DNA from: Agelas oroides
Taxonomy: Eukaryota; Porifera; Demospongiae; Agelasida; Agelasidae
DNA length: 64,000 nt
Assembly: GCA_949130485.1 (NCBI GenBank)
Contig: OX422194.1
Location: forward strand, 9,271,780 to 9,335,779
Reading direction: 5' to 3'
Shown: positions 12,058-22,348 of the stretch, piece by piece
Position numbering within the stretch: the first letter of the stretch is position 1
How the letters are laid out: every line of letters starts with the position of its first letter
Notes under the pieces: generated by a model
Database searches by the model: none
What the model was told of the DNA's origin: nothing
Seen by the model: only the letters and a program-made list of their open reading frames with translations
Program-made: the position numbers and the translations under genes

Positions 12058-12240
12058 ACCCCGGTTGACATCACCGTCAACCACCTAAGACCCCAGTTGA
12101 CATCACCGTCAACCACCTAAGGCCCTGGTTGACATCACCGTCAACCACCTGTGGTTGACCTCACCGTCAACCAACCTGGTTGACATCACCGTCAACCAGG
12201 TGCCCAGAGCAATCGACATCACCGTCAATCACCTGGGCCA
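12058..12240. repeat. Minisatellite of about 30 bp
   Basis: About six copies of GGTTGACATCACCGTCAACC with short variable linkers. Each unit is a small palindrome, because GGTTGAC pairs with GTCAACC. Confidence 0.85.
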
Positions 12241-12530
12241 GGAAGGACATGGCAGCTTCAAGTGCTCGCTTACAATCCCCTCCCCTTCAATGGACCCACC
12301 CACAAGGTAACTCACCAGAGACCAAAGCCTCCACCTCCCAGGAGATCACCTACGGTCGTCACTGCAGCTCTGCAGATTGGCTAGGACAACATGGCAGCTT
12401 CAAGTGCTCGCTCACAGAATCCTTCCCCTTCGATGATTCCACCCACCAGGCAGCTCACTGGAGACCAAAGCTACCACCTCCCAGAAGATCACCTACTGAT
12501 GTAACTGTGGCCCCGCAGTTTGGATTGGAC
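12236..12530. repeat. Tandem duplication, about 145-bp unit
   Basis: Copies near 12240-12380 and 12385-12530 share CATGGCAGCTTCAAGTGCTC, GAGACCAAAGC and GATCACCTAC. A 126-codon frame through both copies shows no domain. Confidence 0.75.
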
Positions 12531-12753
12531 GAGTTAAGGCAGCCCTGCTATCCCCCCTAGCCTGGCCCGGCCTGGACCTGGAATAGAAACAAGAGTGATG
12601 CTTTGTAAATGATGCAGATGGACACACATCTGGTAAATGCACTGTGGTTACATCACTAATCTTATCCAGGCCGAGTATTCACCCTCTCCAGCTATGTACT
12701 ATAGACTAGCTGCCCCAAACCAGTGCAAAAAGTAGGGAGTCAGCCTTACCCTA

Positions 12754-12832
12754 TCAAACAATTTCATCTAGCAATTGCCTCAGCCTGGGGGGGGTGTTTC
12801 CAGTCGGCTGGAAGTAGGGGCATACCTGCATA

Positions 12833-12914
<82 letters not shown>

Positions 12915-13306
12915 GAAAATGTAGTTATTAATAACCAAGTGTTTTTAGCAGAGTCAATCTCCATCGGTCTACAAGCTGCACCACTAGCTAAACCTACACA
13001 TTGAACAAGTTTAAGCTGCACAAGATGTAAGGTAGGGACACCTATATTTGGAACTATTGCAGTGGAAGGCTTGCTGAAAGGTGTACGTACATGAACACAA
13101 CAAATGAAATTAACCAGGCAGTGAAGTGGGTCACAAGAATACTAGAGATGATGCTACCACTTACATAGTCCGGGCCACGGACTGGACGAGGAGTAGAGGG
13201 TGAGGGAACGTGCACCTTTGGCCTGGGCACTCGTGATGGGAGCCTTGCTCCTGGAGTGTAAAAAAGAGTCCTAAATGACGGCTCAGGAGTTGGAGCCATT
13301 GCCTAA

Positions 13307-13355
<49 letters not shown>

Positions 13356-16350
13356 TGGAGATGGGGAAGAGGGCATGCAACAGTAGTCATATGTGCAAAG
13401 AGCTGAGGTATAGCCAAGTGATAGCAAAATATCATGTAGATTGATTTCCAACAACAGGTTTAGGCTGAGCTAGGAAACCATGAAGGCTTTAATGGTCACC
13501 ATGGGAACCTTGCTGAACCTTGCATGTGACAACAACAGTTATGGCCAAACGTATATGTAGAGCTATAGGTACATGGTTTGTGAACTTACCAAGTTCTCAT
13601 CATCCTCCTCGCCAGACAGGAAGACAGAGATGTTTTTGTCCTCCTGAGTAACACGAGGCCTCTTTTTATCCTGGTTGCCAGCTGGCTCGTACGCAGGCCT
13701 TTTGAGCGAGTCAAGCTTGCAGCGCTTGAATGGCACTACTCCCTCCTCCGTGGGGTCCTGGAGGATAAGGAAGATGTTTTGTAAAATATAACACAACATT
13801 TCTTGTTGGTCCCTCCCCCCCCTCCCTCCCATGTCCCACCTCTCATCCCACACACACACACACAAGACAATCTACTACCAACATATCTGGTACAGAGTAG
13901 CTACTTACGTTGGGGGTGCTGAAAGCCTGTGGCTGAAACTCCTCCGACAGCTCCAGCTCCTCCTCCTCTGCCTCCAGTGGCCTCTTCCTCACATGGATGG
14001 TGGCGTTTAGTGGCGGTGTCAGCTCCATCGGTACGCTGGAGGTACTTGGGAAGGCTAAATCAAGCAAGGAGCATGAGGTGGTGGGAGGCTGTTGACAAGT
14101 GAGCTCCATTGAGACGGTGGTGTAGGTGGTCGTCTCGAGCAGAGGAGGAGGAGCTGGTGACTTGGTGGGAGGAGCTGGTGACTCGGGAGGAGTTGGTGAC
14201 TTGGGAGGAGTTGGTGACTTGGGAGGAGTTGGTGACTTGGGAGGAGTTGGCGCCTTGGGAGGAGTTGGCGCCTTGGGAGGAGTTAGAGGTTGTTGCTGTA
14301 GAGGGGAAGAAAAGTGAAACAATACTATTATGATGGTTACCATGTCTTCAGTTCTTCCTGCACTAAGCTGTTGATATATGTACGTGATGCTAATGTTTAC
14401 ATGCAGTACATGTCTATCTCAAGCACATAAAATTTACTACACAAGTTCTTACCTCTTCCTCCTCCTCCTGCTCACCCATGAGGGCAGTGCGGTAGATGGT
14501 GGAGCCCTCGTCTTCAGATTCGTCAAGGGAGGCAGGGGGAGGGGAGTAGTTGTCCACCCCTGTCAAATCCACATCTGAGTCATCACTCTGGGAGTGGAGA
14601 GAAGTTGCAGCAAACATGAATTAAAGATTGCTATAATAAGGAACACACATGAGAACTGCAGGCTGTGATACAATAGCTATATGAAAACTACAACACACTT
14701 AATTCTCAGGCATATAGAGCACAAACAGTCTTATTGTTCCCGCCCCCTGCCTCAAACACGTACTGTTTGCTTGCGGATACCCTGGAAATTAAGGTAAAAC
14801 ACACAAGCCCTCAGCCTTACTTTCTCCTCCTCTTCTCCCTCTTCCCCTGCCTCCTCTGCAGGCTGCTGGTGAGCCTGCGACCGGACCCAGTCCTCCCTCA
14901 TCTGGAGGACCTCCCTCAGGTCTGCTACGCCTGGCTGTGTGTGCATGTGTGTACAGGCAGCTAGTGAATTGGTGGGTCTATGTATACAATGTAAAAATGT
15001 CCCCCAACAAAACACATTTCTTCAACTTGAAATACCCAAAAGCTCCATATACAGGAACTGTCGTAACAATACTGCAAACTAGTGACACTCTTCCCACAGT
15101 TCTGACCACCCCACTAAGCTTTGTGACGCTATACATACATGTAGGTTTAAATTCCATGACTTTTCTAAACACACAACTACACAACAACAATATGGAAAGG
15201 TCTGTTATACACATGTACTCACGAGCTCGTCCTCATCAGGCTCGGGGGGGACAAAGGGCTTGTTGCTGTCCGCATCATAGAACAAGGCAATGACCCGCCT
15301 CTCTACCAACTCCAGCTTCCCCTTCGCGTCTTCATTATTAAGGATGGTGGCCTCAAGCTCCTCAACATCCTTCTTGAGGCTTTCAACCCTCTGTCGGAGG
15401 GTGAGGAGCTCCTCCATCTCTGTAGAGAGGAAGAAGGTGAGAGCCAAAGTCATAAACAATCCATACAATATACTGGTAGCTTATTTAGTTTAACTAGCCT
15501 GGGTGCAAAGGCTAGACTTGTACACTCCTTTAGCAGATTCACATGGGACAATTCTGAGCTCACATACACCAAGTGAAACATGCCCAGAACAAGACATGTA
15601 TTCCTTACCAGGGAATGGGGGGGTCCCCTTGGGGAGGACGTCCTCCGTCACTTGGTGCTTTTGAATTCCATGGGCCTTTTCAAGGTGACGGAGGATGTTG
15701 TTCACCTGCTGGCCTATCATCTGGCGGCCGTCCTCCTCGTTCTTCGCAGGTGTCCTGAGCCCCCATACATTGACGTGGTAAGGGGTGTAGGTGGCCTTGC
15801 AACCCTCAAGGTGGCACCATAGGTTGCCGTTGTCATCGGCATTGTCAGCAATGTGCTGCTTCATGTCCTTCAATGTCATCTGCAGAGAGAAACCAACAGT
15901 ACTGATGTAAGTGATGATGCTTCTGTGATTTCCACATAGGCATTGGCAAATCATGCTAGCATAATAGGTATACTGAGCAAAATTTCCCAATACCTTTTTC
16001 CACAATCTGTACATGTACTAGCAAAATATATGAAGTGGTCATTGCATCAAAATCTCTAGGAAAAAATGCCCCCCTCCCCTCTTCCAACAGGCATCCCAGC
16101 CCTCCCACTATTGGCTGGCAAAAACCGCGGGAAATTCAAATTCAAACCAACCGGGTGTGGCCTCGCGAGGCTAGCTATGGTAAACCCGACCCATTTGTAT
16201 GGTCAAGCGGGCATAGTCACAGATTTATAGAGTAGCGACTGTTAATTAAAGCTAGTGTAACAAACTTACGGCGCAGGAAGGACGCTGCGGCTGCTGCTGC
16301 CTCTGCTGGCGGCAAGCTCGAGTTGGCTGGGCTCGCCTTGAAGTGGCCAT
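12754..16350 (-). CDS. Unknown nine-exon protein with putative zinc module
   Basis: Family not recognised. Exons 16350-16270, 15879-15609, 15419-15223, 14934-14821, 14587-14453, 14295-13909, 13757-13590, 13302-13165 and 12825-12754 all have GT-AG borders and join to exactly 521 codons (520 aa). Residues 28-117 hold a C/H-rich module: C49-x4-C54, H62, and H92-x4-H97 in NNILRHLEKAH, a possible zinc finger with a long loop. Residues 118-183 look like a coiled coil (MEELLTLRQRVESLKKDVEE). Then come acidic stretches, a run of TPPKSP/TPPKAP repeats from about residue 270, a basic patch KKRPR that could be a nuclear signal, and a Pro-rich tail ending RLRQLLDEIV. A nuclear scaffold or DNA-associated role is a guess. 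A rearranged, partly broken copy lies at 30.6-32.3 kb. It shares a divergent promoter with the next gene. Confidence 0.75.
12834..12911. repeat. GT microsatellite
   Basis: About 39 uninterrupted TG units in the last intron of the unknown zinc-module gene, just upstream (in gene sense) of its final acceptor. Confidence 0.97.
13309..13349. repeat. GT microsatellite
   Basis: About 19 TG units in the intron before exon 8 of the zinc-module gene. The acceptor (AAATTAG) follows directly in gene sense. Confidence 0.95.
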
Positions 16351-16703
16351 AATCTCTCAACTCAACCAGAGGAACAGTTCAAGGGAAACTTTGGAAGTCC
16401 ACGAGGGGGTACCACGAGGGGAAAAGTCGCAATAGAAAGTCGCAATGAAGGAAGCACCAACGCGAGGAAACCAGAAAAGAAAGAACAAGGATATTGCTCA
16501 GCCATTATCCCCCCCCCGTTTCCCGCCCGATGCCTCAAACTAACCAACCAGATTAGATTCAAATCAGCCAATCAGATTGAAGTATGTTTACCCGCAGCGC
16601 AGCCTGGCCGGAGTTAGTCTCCTTGGAGCAAATCATGGCTGACTCTCGAGACTAGACTACTAGACATCTCCCTGCATGTTCCACTACCTGTGCTTCCTGT
16701 GCT
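16351..16703. promoter_or_regulatory. Divergent promoter between the zinc-module and UBL genes
   Basis: The region between two divergent genes. It carries an E2F-type TTTCCCGC at 16519-16526 and a CCAAT box at 16568-16572 in AGCCAATCAGA. Motif calls are by eye; no TATA box is obvious. Confidence 0.45.
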
Positions 16704-18177
16704 AATGGCCGATCCATATATAGCTGATCTGAGGATAGTCGATACCCGCGAGAGAAAAACGGTGGGAGGCCATTCTATATAATTTTTGTGTACTGGCTCT
16801 GCGAGCTAGGAGGAGTTGGATGGCTATAGATTCATGCTAAGTGTCATTCCTGCAGGGCCCCAGAAATATTCCTGATCTTGATGAGGATGAATTCCGACTG
16901 GACGATCTGGATGTGACGCAGGTCAGCTGTCTAGGGAAGGACAGGTACTCGAAGCTGCTGCTGAGCGGGGAGGGTAAGAAGGTGAACAAAGTGGATGGTC
17001 CCCCAGCCTGTGTGTACTGCCTGATCATGCGTTGCACCTCACGGAACACGACCACCAAGGCTAAAGTGAAGCTGAGCAAACACCCACTTGATGTGTTGTG
17101 CATCCAGGAGGCCATCGAGTGTGACTACAATATTCCTGTTAGCACTCAACAACTGCGCTACAAATCTTCTCCAATCAGTAGCAGGGAGTACGTCCGGACA
17201 CTTGGTATCAAACATGGAGACACACTAGAGGTGTGTCCCTTGGCCTGCTCGTCTTCTTACCAGCACGCTAATTCACTTTTCCCCTTTCTCCCCCTACCAT
17301 TTCTTTTCCTCCCTTCTTGTCTCTCTTCCCCTCTCACTCCTTCCCCCTCCTCTTCTCCCCCTCCACCCCTCCCCTCCTCCATCCCCAGCTGACCTATGTA
17401 TGTGAGGGTGAGATTGATGACATTCGTGTGGTTGTGAACTGGTTTCGTTTTCTCAAGCTCTTTCTGAAAGATCATCATCCCTCCATCTGGAGTGAGCTGA
17501 GCACCGAGTGTAACCTAGTGACAGGGATGGGCATTAACGAGGATCTGTTGGGCAATTTAGCTTTGGAAAAGTTCAGGCCCTGGGGCTCGCCCATGAAGGA
17601 CGCCAACAAACACTTCTTCCTGCAGCTGAAGGGGCTTGCTATGCTAGTGTGTGTGTATGAGGTGATGCTGATGGAGTCGTGGAAAACCATGTTGCTACGT
17701 CTAAAGATGGTGGAGGGTGGTATGCTGTTGGCAATTGCAAACTTTGCCTCCACTGATGAGTTCCAAGAAGAGGTATTGAGCTTGGACGCAGTGGGGATGT
17801 GCACACAATCGTTTGTACGAGTTCTCTTGAGAAGGGGCCAGACGGTTGTGGATACCAGTGGCTCGCCGGGAAGACAGGAGCACAACGATCTTATTTTGAA
17901 GGAGGTGATTGGGTCTGCCCTTGAGGTGCTGTACAGGTCAGTCTGTCTGGCAAGGCCACCGTGTAGTATCATACACACAAGATGTGACCATTTTGTCTGT
18001 TGCTATTGTGGCCTAAAAATCAACCGTTCATTTCTGTATTCATTCACTCCACACACACACACACACACACGCACACATACATACACACGCACGCACACAC
18101 ACACACACACACATACACACACACACACACACATACACACACACACACACACATACACACGCACACATACACACGCG

Positions 18178-18209
<32 letters not shown>

Positions 18210-18217
18210 CACACACG

Positions 18218-18273
<56 letters not shown>

Positions 18274-19219
18274 GGGAGAACAAGAAGACGGTGAATGACA
18301 TTGGTGGGGATGCGGAGGTGGTTGAACAGCTGCTGTCAGTGGCCCACTGTCCCTCCTTCACTGTCAGACAGGCCCAAATGGCTCTTTGTATCCTGGTGTG
18401 TTGTCTGTACTCAGTGGAACTACACAGTGCTCTGGGAGACTCCAGTCTGGTGGATGGTGTCATGGACGCTTGCAAAACGTGGAAGGGGCTAGGGGCCGAA
18501 GAGAGCAATGTTAAGCTGCTCAGGTAAGCAAGGAAAAAGGAGCCCCTCCCCCACACACCACCTGACCCTCTTCCCTCTCTCCCCTCCCCTTCCACAGGTA
18601 CTACTCCCAAATATATGTCTCCCACCTTCTCGTGTCTTCCCCCCGCACTATCTCCAAGCGTCTGTACGAGAAGCTTCAGTCACACTTATCCGAGCTCTTT
18701 CGAACGTGCACTCCGAAGGAGATCGCCCAGTGTGAGGAGAGGGCCCAGGTGAAGTGGAACAAGTTTCTTCCTCTCCTGCGGCTCTTCTTCACCCCCAACT
18801 CCCCGAAGCGACGCTCCACTACTCCACAGATGCTCGACCCCCACACCTTCCAGCTTATACGACTCCAGGAATCTGCTGTGGAGACGGCTGGATTTGCTCT
18901 CAACTGCATGTTGTCTCATAAAACGTACACCATTGAAGCAGGGTTACAAGATTACATTCGTTGTATCCCCTGGTATGTGCCACCATCGTGTCTTGCTGCA
19001 GCCAGGGAGGCTGTCGCAAAGCTTAGAGGACCACGTTCCCCACCCTCTCTTAGCACCATTGCAAGGGCCAGGCTGGCCAAGGTGCACTTTGGACTGGAGG
19101 GGGTGGTGAATAAGACTGCTGATGACATTCACAAGGAGGTGTACCCACCCTCACCCCCACCAGAGGCTTCCCCGGGCCCTCCCTCCAAATCTCTCTACTA
19201 TGTTCTTGCTCTTCAGTAG
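16704..19219 (+). CDS. Ubiquitin-like domain plus helical-repeat protein, unknown
   Basis: No named family recognised. The secure exons 16856-17230, 17389-17936, 18269-18523 and 18598-19219 join in phase to about 599 aa. A first exon is inferred from the ATG at 16704 (MADPYIADLRIV) with a weak donor near 16762. After an acidic start (IPDLDEDEFRLDDLD), residues about 45-135 of the secure part read like a ubiquitin-like fold, closing with QLRYKSS..LGIKHGDTLEL. The rest is Leu-rich and helical (NWFRFLKLFLKDH, KMVEGGMLLAIANFA, EVVEQLLSVAHC, QAQMALCILVCCLYS), in the style of ARM/HEAT repeats, with a Pro-rich tail. A role as a ubiquitin-pathway or scaffold protein is inference. It converges on the phosphatase gene, with 36 bp between stop codons. 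Confidence 0.75.
18050..18268. repeat. CA microsatellite with CG and TA interruptions
   Basis: About 215 bp of ACACAC with CGCA and ATAC interruptions, filling most of the intron between the 17936 donor and the 18269 exon and ending in the acceptor ACACAG. Confidence 0.95.
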
Positions 19220-19255
19220 CAACTGCCACAGACACTGTAATTCATATTATAAATG

Positions 19256-20186
19256 TCAGTTTCCATCAATGATTGTTCCGTCCTCCATTCTAACATAGGT
19301 TCTCACACTGCTGTTGTCCTTGTCTAAGACAATCACTCTTGAACCTCTCTCCCACCTGAGAGTGGATGATAAAACACCCATTTAGCACACAATCCTATAC
19401 ACTATCCTGTACATTGTTTATGGTCCTAAAAGTCACTTCAAAATGACCAGGCTTTTTTCATATTAAACCAAAGTGGAAAGAATATATACAAACAGCAAAA
19501 TGTATTGTGGAGGGTGAGGTCTGGGGACAGACACTGGATGGAGAAGCCACTGAGTGCAGGTTGTGTAAACACTGTGGTGGCATGCTAAACATCTGATTAC
19601 ACAAGTGGTAACTCAAAGAAAATTGACAGCACTCAGACCAGAAATTAGTCTCGTGCCCAGACCCCACCAGCGAGGAGAGGGTCTGGTGACATCCAGCTGA
19701 TTCCTTGGGCTTCATTAAAAATTCATAGCTTACTGTATGCATAGTTGCGAACTGATAACTAATTTACGCGCCAAAAAAGTGCTGTGTCATCGTGTTGAAG
19801 TAGTCAAGAATTTCCGGTGTTGCAACCACAGATTGTGTTTTCTGCAACGTGATTGGCTGTTGGCAAATTCCCCGTCGAAAAGCAATCAACTTAATGAAGC
19901 CGAGGAATCGGCCGAAGGTCACCAGACCCTTTTTTCCTCGTGAGAGGGCGGGGTCTGGGCACGAGACTAACCAGAAATAGGAACTGTGTGGCCTATAAAG
20001 TGGTCAGCACATCATGTGATCATCTCGTGTGGCCCAGCCAACCTTCCATATCCTCCGTAGCCGGTATGTCTCCCGAAACACACAATCATTGTTCCATGAG
20101 GACAGCACCAGTCATTTCCATGGTCATGCCCCACGAACACACCTCTCACACGACCAGCAGCAAGAGTGGCTAACAATGCTACGCAT

Positions 20187-20217
<31 letters not shown>

Positions 20218-22174
20218 GGGGGGGGGTAGAAGGACTATACTTCAGGTCTTCAAATAAGCTTAAGCTCTGTGTGTGTTGTTCTTATACAAAGTGTAGCTAA
20301 CACTGGGGGGTGGTGTGTGTGAGGGGTGGTGGGTGAGGGATGGAGGAATCTCACCATTTGGCTTGATCTGAGGGGTGACTGCATCATCGTCCATGCCAAA
20401 GCACAAATCTTGGTGATACAGTGGCAGATACCCAGTGCTGTGTGGGCAGGGAGCAACGATCATGCACTACCACTGACCAGGGGAGAGGGGAGGGAGGATA
20501 CCTTGGGATATGGAAGAATGCTAGTGCAGGAAGGTTGCCATAGAGACGGGTCAGGGAGGTAGAGACATTCTTGAACCTGATCAACAAGAGAAGCAGTTGA
20601 TTAGTCCTGTTCCAGGTAGCATGACTATTGTTCCAGGCTCTCTCCTCAGGTAGCATGATTAGCCCCGCACTACTGTTCCAGGCTCTCTCCTCAGTATACA
20701 AACAGAGCATGGAATGAGCCTGGAATGGGACTGGAATGAGCCTGATACAGCTAAGCAGCAGTGTCAAGAAGTAGCCTCGTTCCCAGGCCGTTCCCGCCCC
20801 CAGTTTTTGATCGCTTCCGGAGGGGGAAGGCCTGGGAGAAAGAGTCACGTGCGTGACATCAGGTAGACGTGAGGGGGCGGTGCCCGATCGTTGTAATTCA
20901 CAAACTTTGCGTTGATCAGCCTCGAGTCTACCATACAACGAGTTGTATTGACGCTGTCTTTCGAATGTTACAGTCTCAAGTTCTTGGACAAGATATTACA
21001 AGAAGGACCTCGAGATTCTTCGTCGGGCACCACCCCCCTCACATCTACCTGACGTCACGCACATGACTCTTTCTCCCAGGCCTTCCCCCTCCGTTTTTAT
21101 ACTGGAAGCTATCAAAAACTGGAGGCGGGAACGGCCTGGGAACGAGGCTAGTCAAGAGGTCTTCTTACCACTGAATCTGGTCATCATACACCAGTTCAGG
21201 GTACGTTCCTCCTCCACTGTCCAGGAAGTACATTACCCAGAGTGGGACCTGCATGCAGGGGGCAGTAACCCCAGGGAGGGAGGAAGGGAGGGAAGCATCA
21301 ACTCACCTTGTCTCCATACAGCAGAAGAAAGTAGTTGGTCAGTCCATGAATGGAGGGCTGTAGGGTATGGTGTGGTCCCATGTCACATCAATGGTACACC
21401 AACCAACTATACCACTGACACTTACTGGACCAAATTTGGAGAGAGAGAGTTTGTAACTCGTATCAAACAAGAGCAAGTCCCTTCTAGTGCCTTTGCTGAC
21501 ACTCAGGTCATCTAAGAAGTTGTGAGGTGGGAGTGTGTGGATGGGGGAGTGTGTGGAGGTGGGAGGGTGTGAAAGAGCACCTGGGACGGGGCCTTGTCTA
21601 CATCTTAATCAGGAGGTAAGCACCATGATTTCCGAACACGGTGGCCCAGGGTGTGCCGGTCTGCACGCAGGGCTGCACCAGCCTTGTCCAGTAGTGTGTA
21701 GCGTTACTGTTGATGTTCTCGCCAGTGACCTGGTCTGGAGGGGTTCAGAAATGGGACGTCCACAAGAGATGAAAGTTTGAGTGGTCACATACCTCCAGTG
21801 TAGACGACAAGGTCCGGCTGCTCCCACATTAGCACTCTGTCCATCACTCGAGTCGAGTTCTGCAGGTTTTGAGGCGGTAAGGTCGTAGGTGGGGTATTTT
21901 GGACAATCAATCTCCACCATAGCATGGTTTGACGTACCTTGTCTTGTTGGGGCCCCCAAAGTGTGTTTTCAGCCTCACCAAAATGCACTAAGGCAGAAGA
22001 AACCCATTTGGTAATCGGACATAATTTGGTTCATGCACACTTACTCGTACAGTCTGCAAACTGTGCAATCTTGAACTGTCCACTGGCATTGAAGTGGAGC
22101 TCTGGTCCATCCTGAGGGCTGGCCAGGACCAGCAGCAACTGAGGGACAAACACCACCGCACCTTGCAGCCACAT
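19256..22174 (-). CDS. Secreted purple-acid-phosphatase-like metallophosphoesterase
   Basis: Calcineurin-like phosphoesterase closest in motif order to plant PAP28/29 and fungal Dcr2. Eleven exons (22174-22051, 21987-21938, 21859-21793, 21734-21624, 21511-21426, 21357-21307, 21248-21169, 20576-20502, 20437-20355, 20178-20043, 19355-19256) sum to exactly 321 codons (320 aa). [18 protein letters not shown] is a likely signal peptide. The metal-site motifs are complete: FADLH (D41, H43), YTGDQ (D81), GNHD (115-118), FFHIP before the 20502 donor, and [10 protein letters not shown] (H260, H262). It should hydrolyse phosphate esters outside the cytosol; the substrate is unknown. Using the GACT|gtacga donor rather than the nearby gtaagt restores the D-x-H motif. 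Introns 7 and 10 each carry a foldback element. It shares a promoter with the UBF-like gene. Confidence 0.88.
19646..19969. mobile_element. Foldback element with 9-bp target duplication
   Basis: The ends TAGTCTCGTGCCCAGACCCC and GGGGTCTGGGCACGAGACTA are perfect inverted repeats, and the arms continue inward. Direct repeats ACCAGAAAT flank both sides (19637-19645 and 19970-19978). No transposase is encoded, so it is non-autonomous. It lies in intron 10 of the phosphatase gene. Confidence 0.88.
20187..20226. repeat. GT run followed by 26 G
   Basis: A GT run passes directly into 26 consecutive G (20201-20226), in a phosphatase intron. Copy number in such a homopolymer is uncertain in any assembly. 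Confidence 0.9.
20772..21150. mobile_element. Foldback element with long arms and 9-bp target duplication
   Basis: The ends TAGCCTCGTTCCCAGGCCGT and ACGGCCTGGGAACGAGGCTA are inverted; the arms reach about 150 bp (CTCCCAGG, GTCACG, GGTAGACG and mirrors). It is flanked by GTCAAGAAG (20763-20771) and GTCAAGAGG (21151-21159), 8 of 9 matching. It sits in phosphatase intron 7 and has no coding capacity. Confidence 0.88.
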
Positions 22175-22348
22175 CTTCCTGGAAGAGGGCGGGACGGAGG
22201 GGGAGGGGCTGGACGTTACAGGATGGAATCCGGAACTAGACTAGGCACGTTAGTTTACAAATGACGTAACGTTTCTGATCACCCACGTGGCCACGTGAGA
22301 AATTACGATTCCAATACATGCTCACCAAAGCACCAATCTGGACCGAGG
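22175..22348. promoter_or_regulatory. Bidirectional promoter with paired E-boxes
   Basis: Only 174 bp separate the divergent start codons of the phosphatase and UBF-like genes. Two CACGTG E-boxes lie 8 bp apart (22284-22289 and 22292-22297), with a TGACGTAA site at 22262. E-boxes of this type bind Myc/Max and USF factors; whether they do so here is untested. Confidence 0.55.

Noticed and set aside
11458..12084. 208-codon Cys/Val-rich minus-strand frame
   Set aside because: Translated GT repeat; overlaps the inverted repeat, has no splice context or domain.
14109..14333. + strand frames of Glu/Leu/Val or Gly/Val repeats
   Set aside because: Antisense of the TPPKSP repeat in exon 6 of the zinc-module gene.
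18000..18294. His/Thr and Cys/Val frames in the CA repeat
   Set aside because: Simple-sequence translation inside an intron of the UBL gene.
20384..20938. 184-codon minus-strand frame
   Set aside because: It mixes phosphatase exon 8 with foldback element sequence; only the 75-bp exon is conserved.
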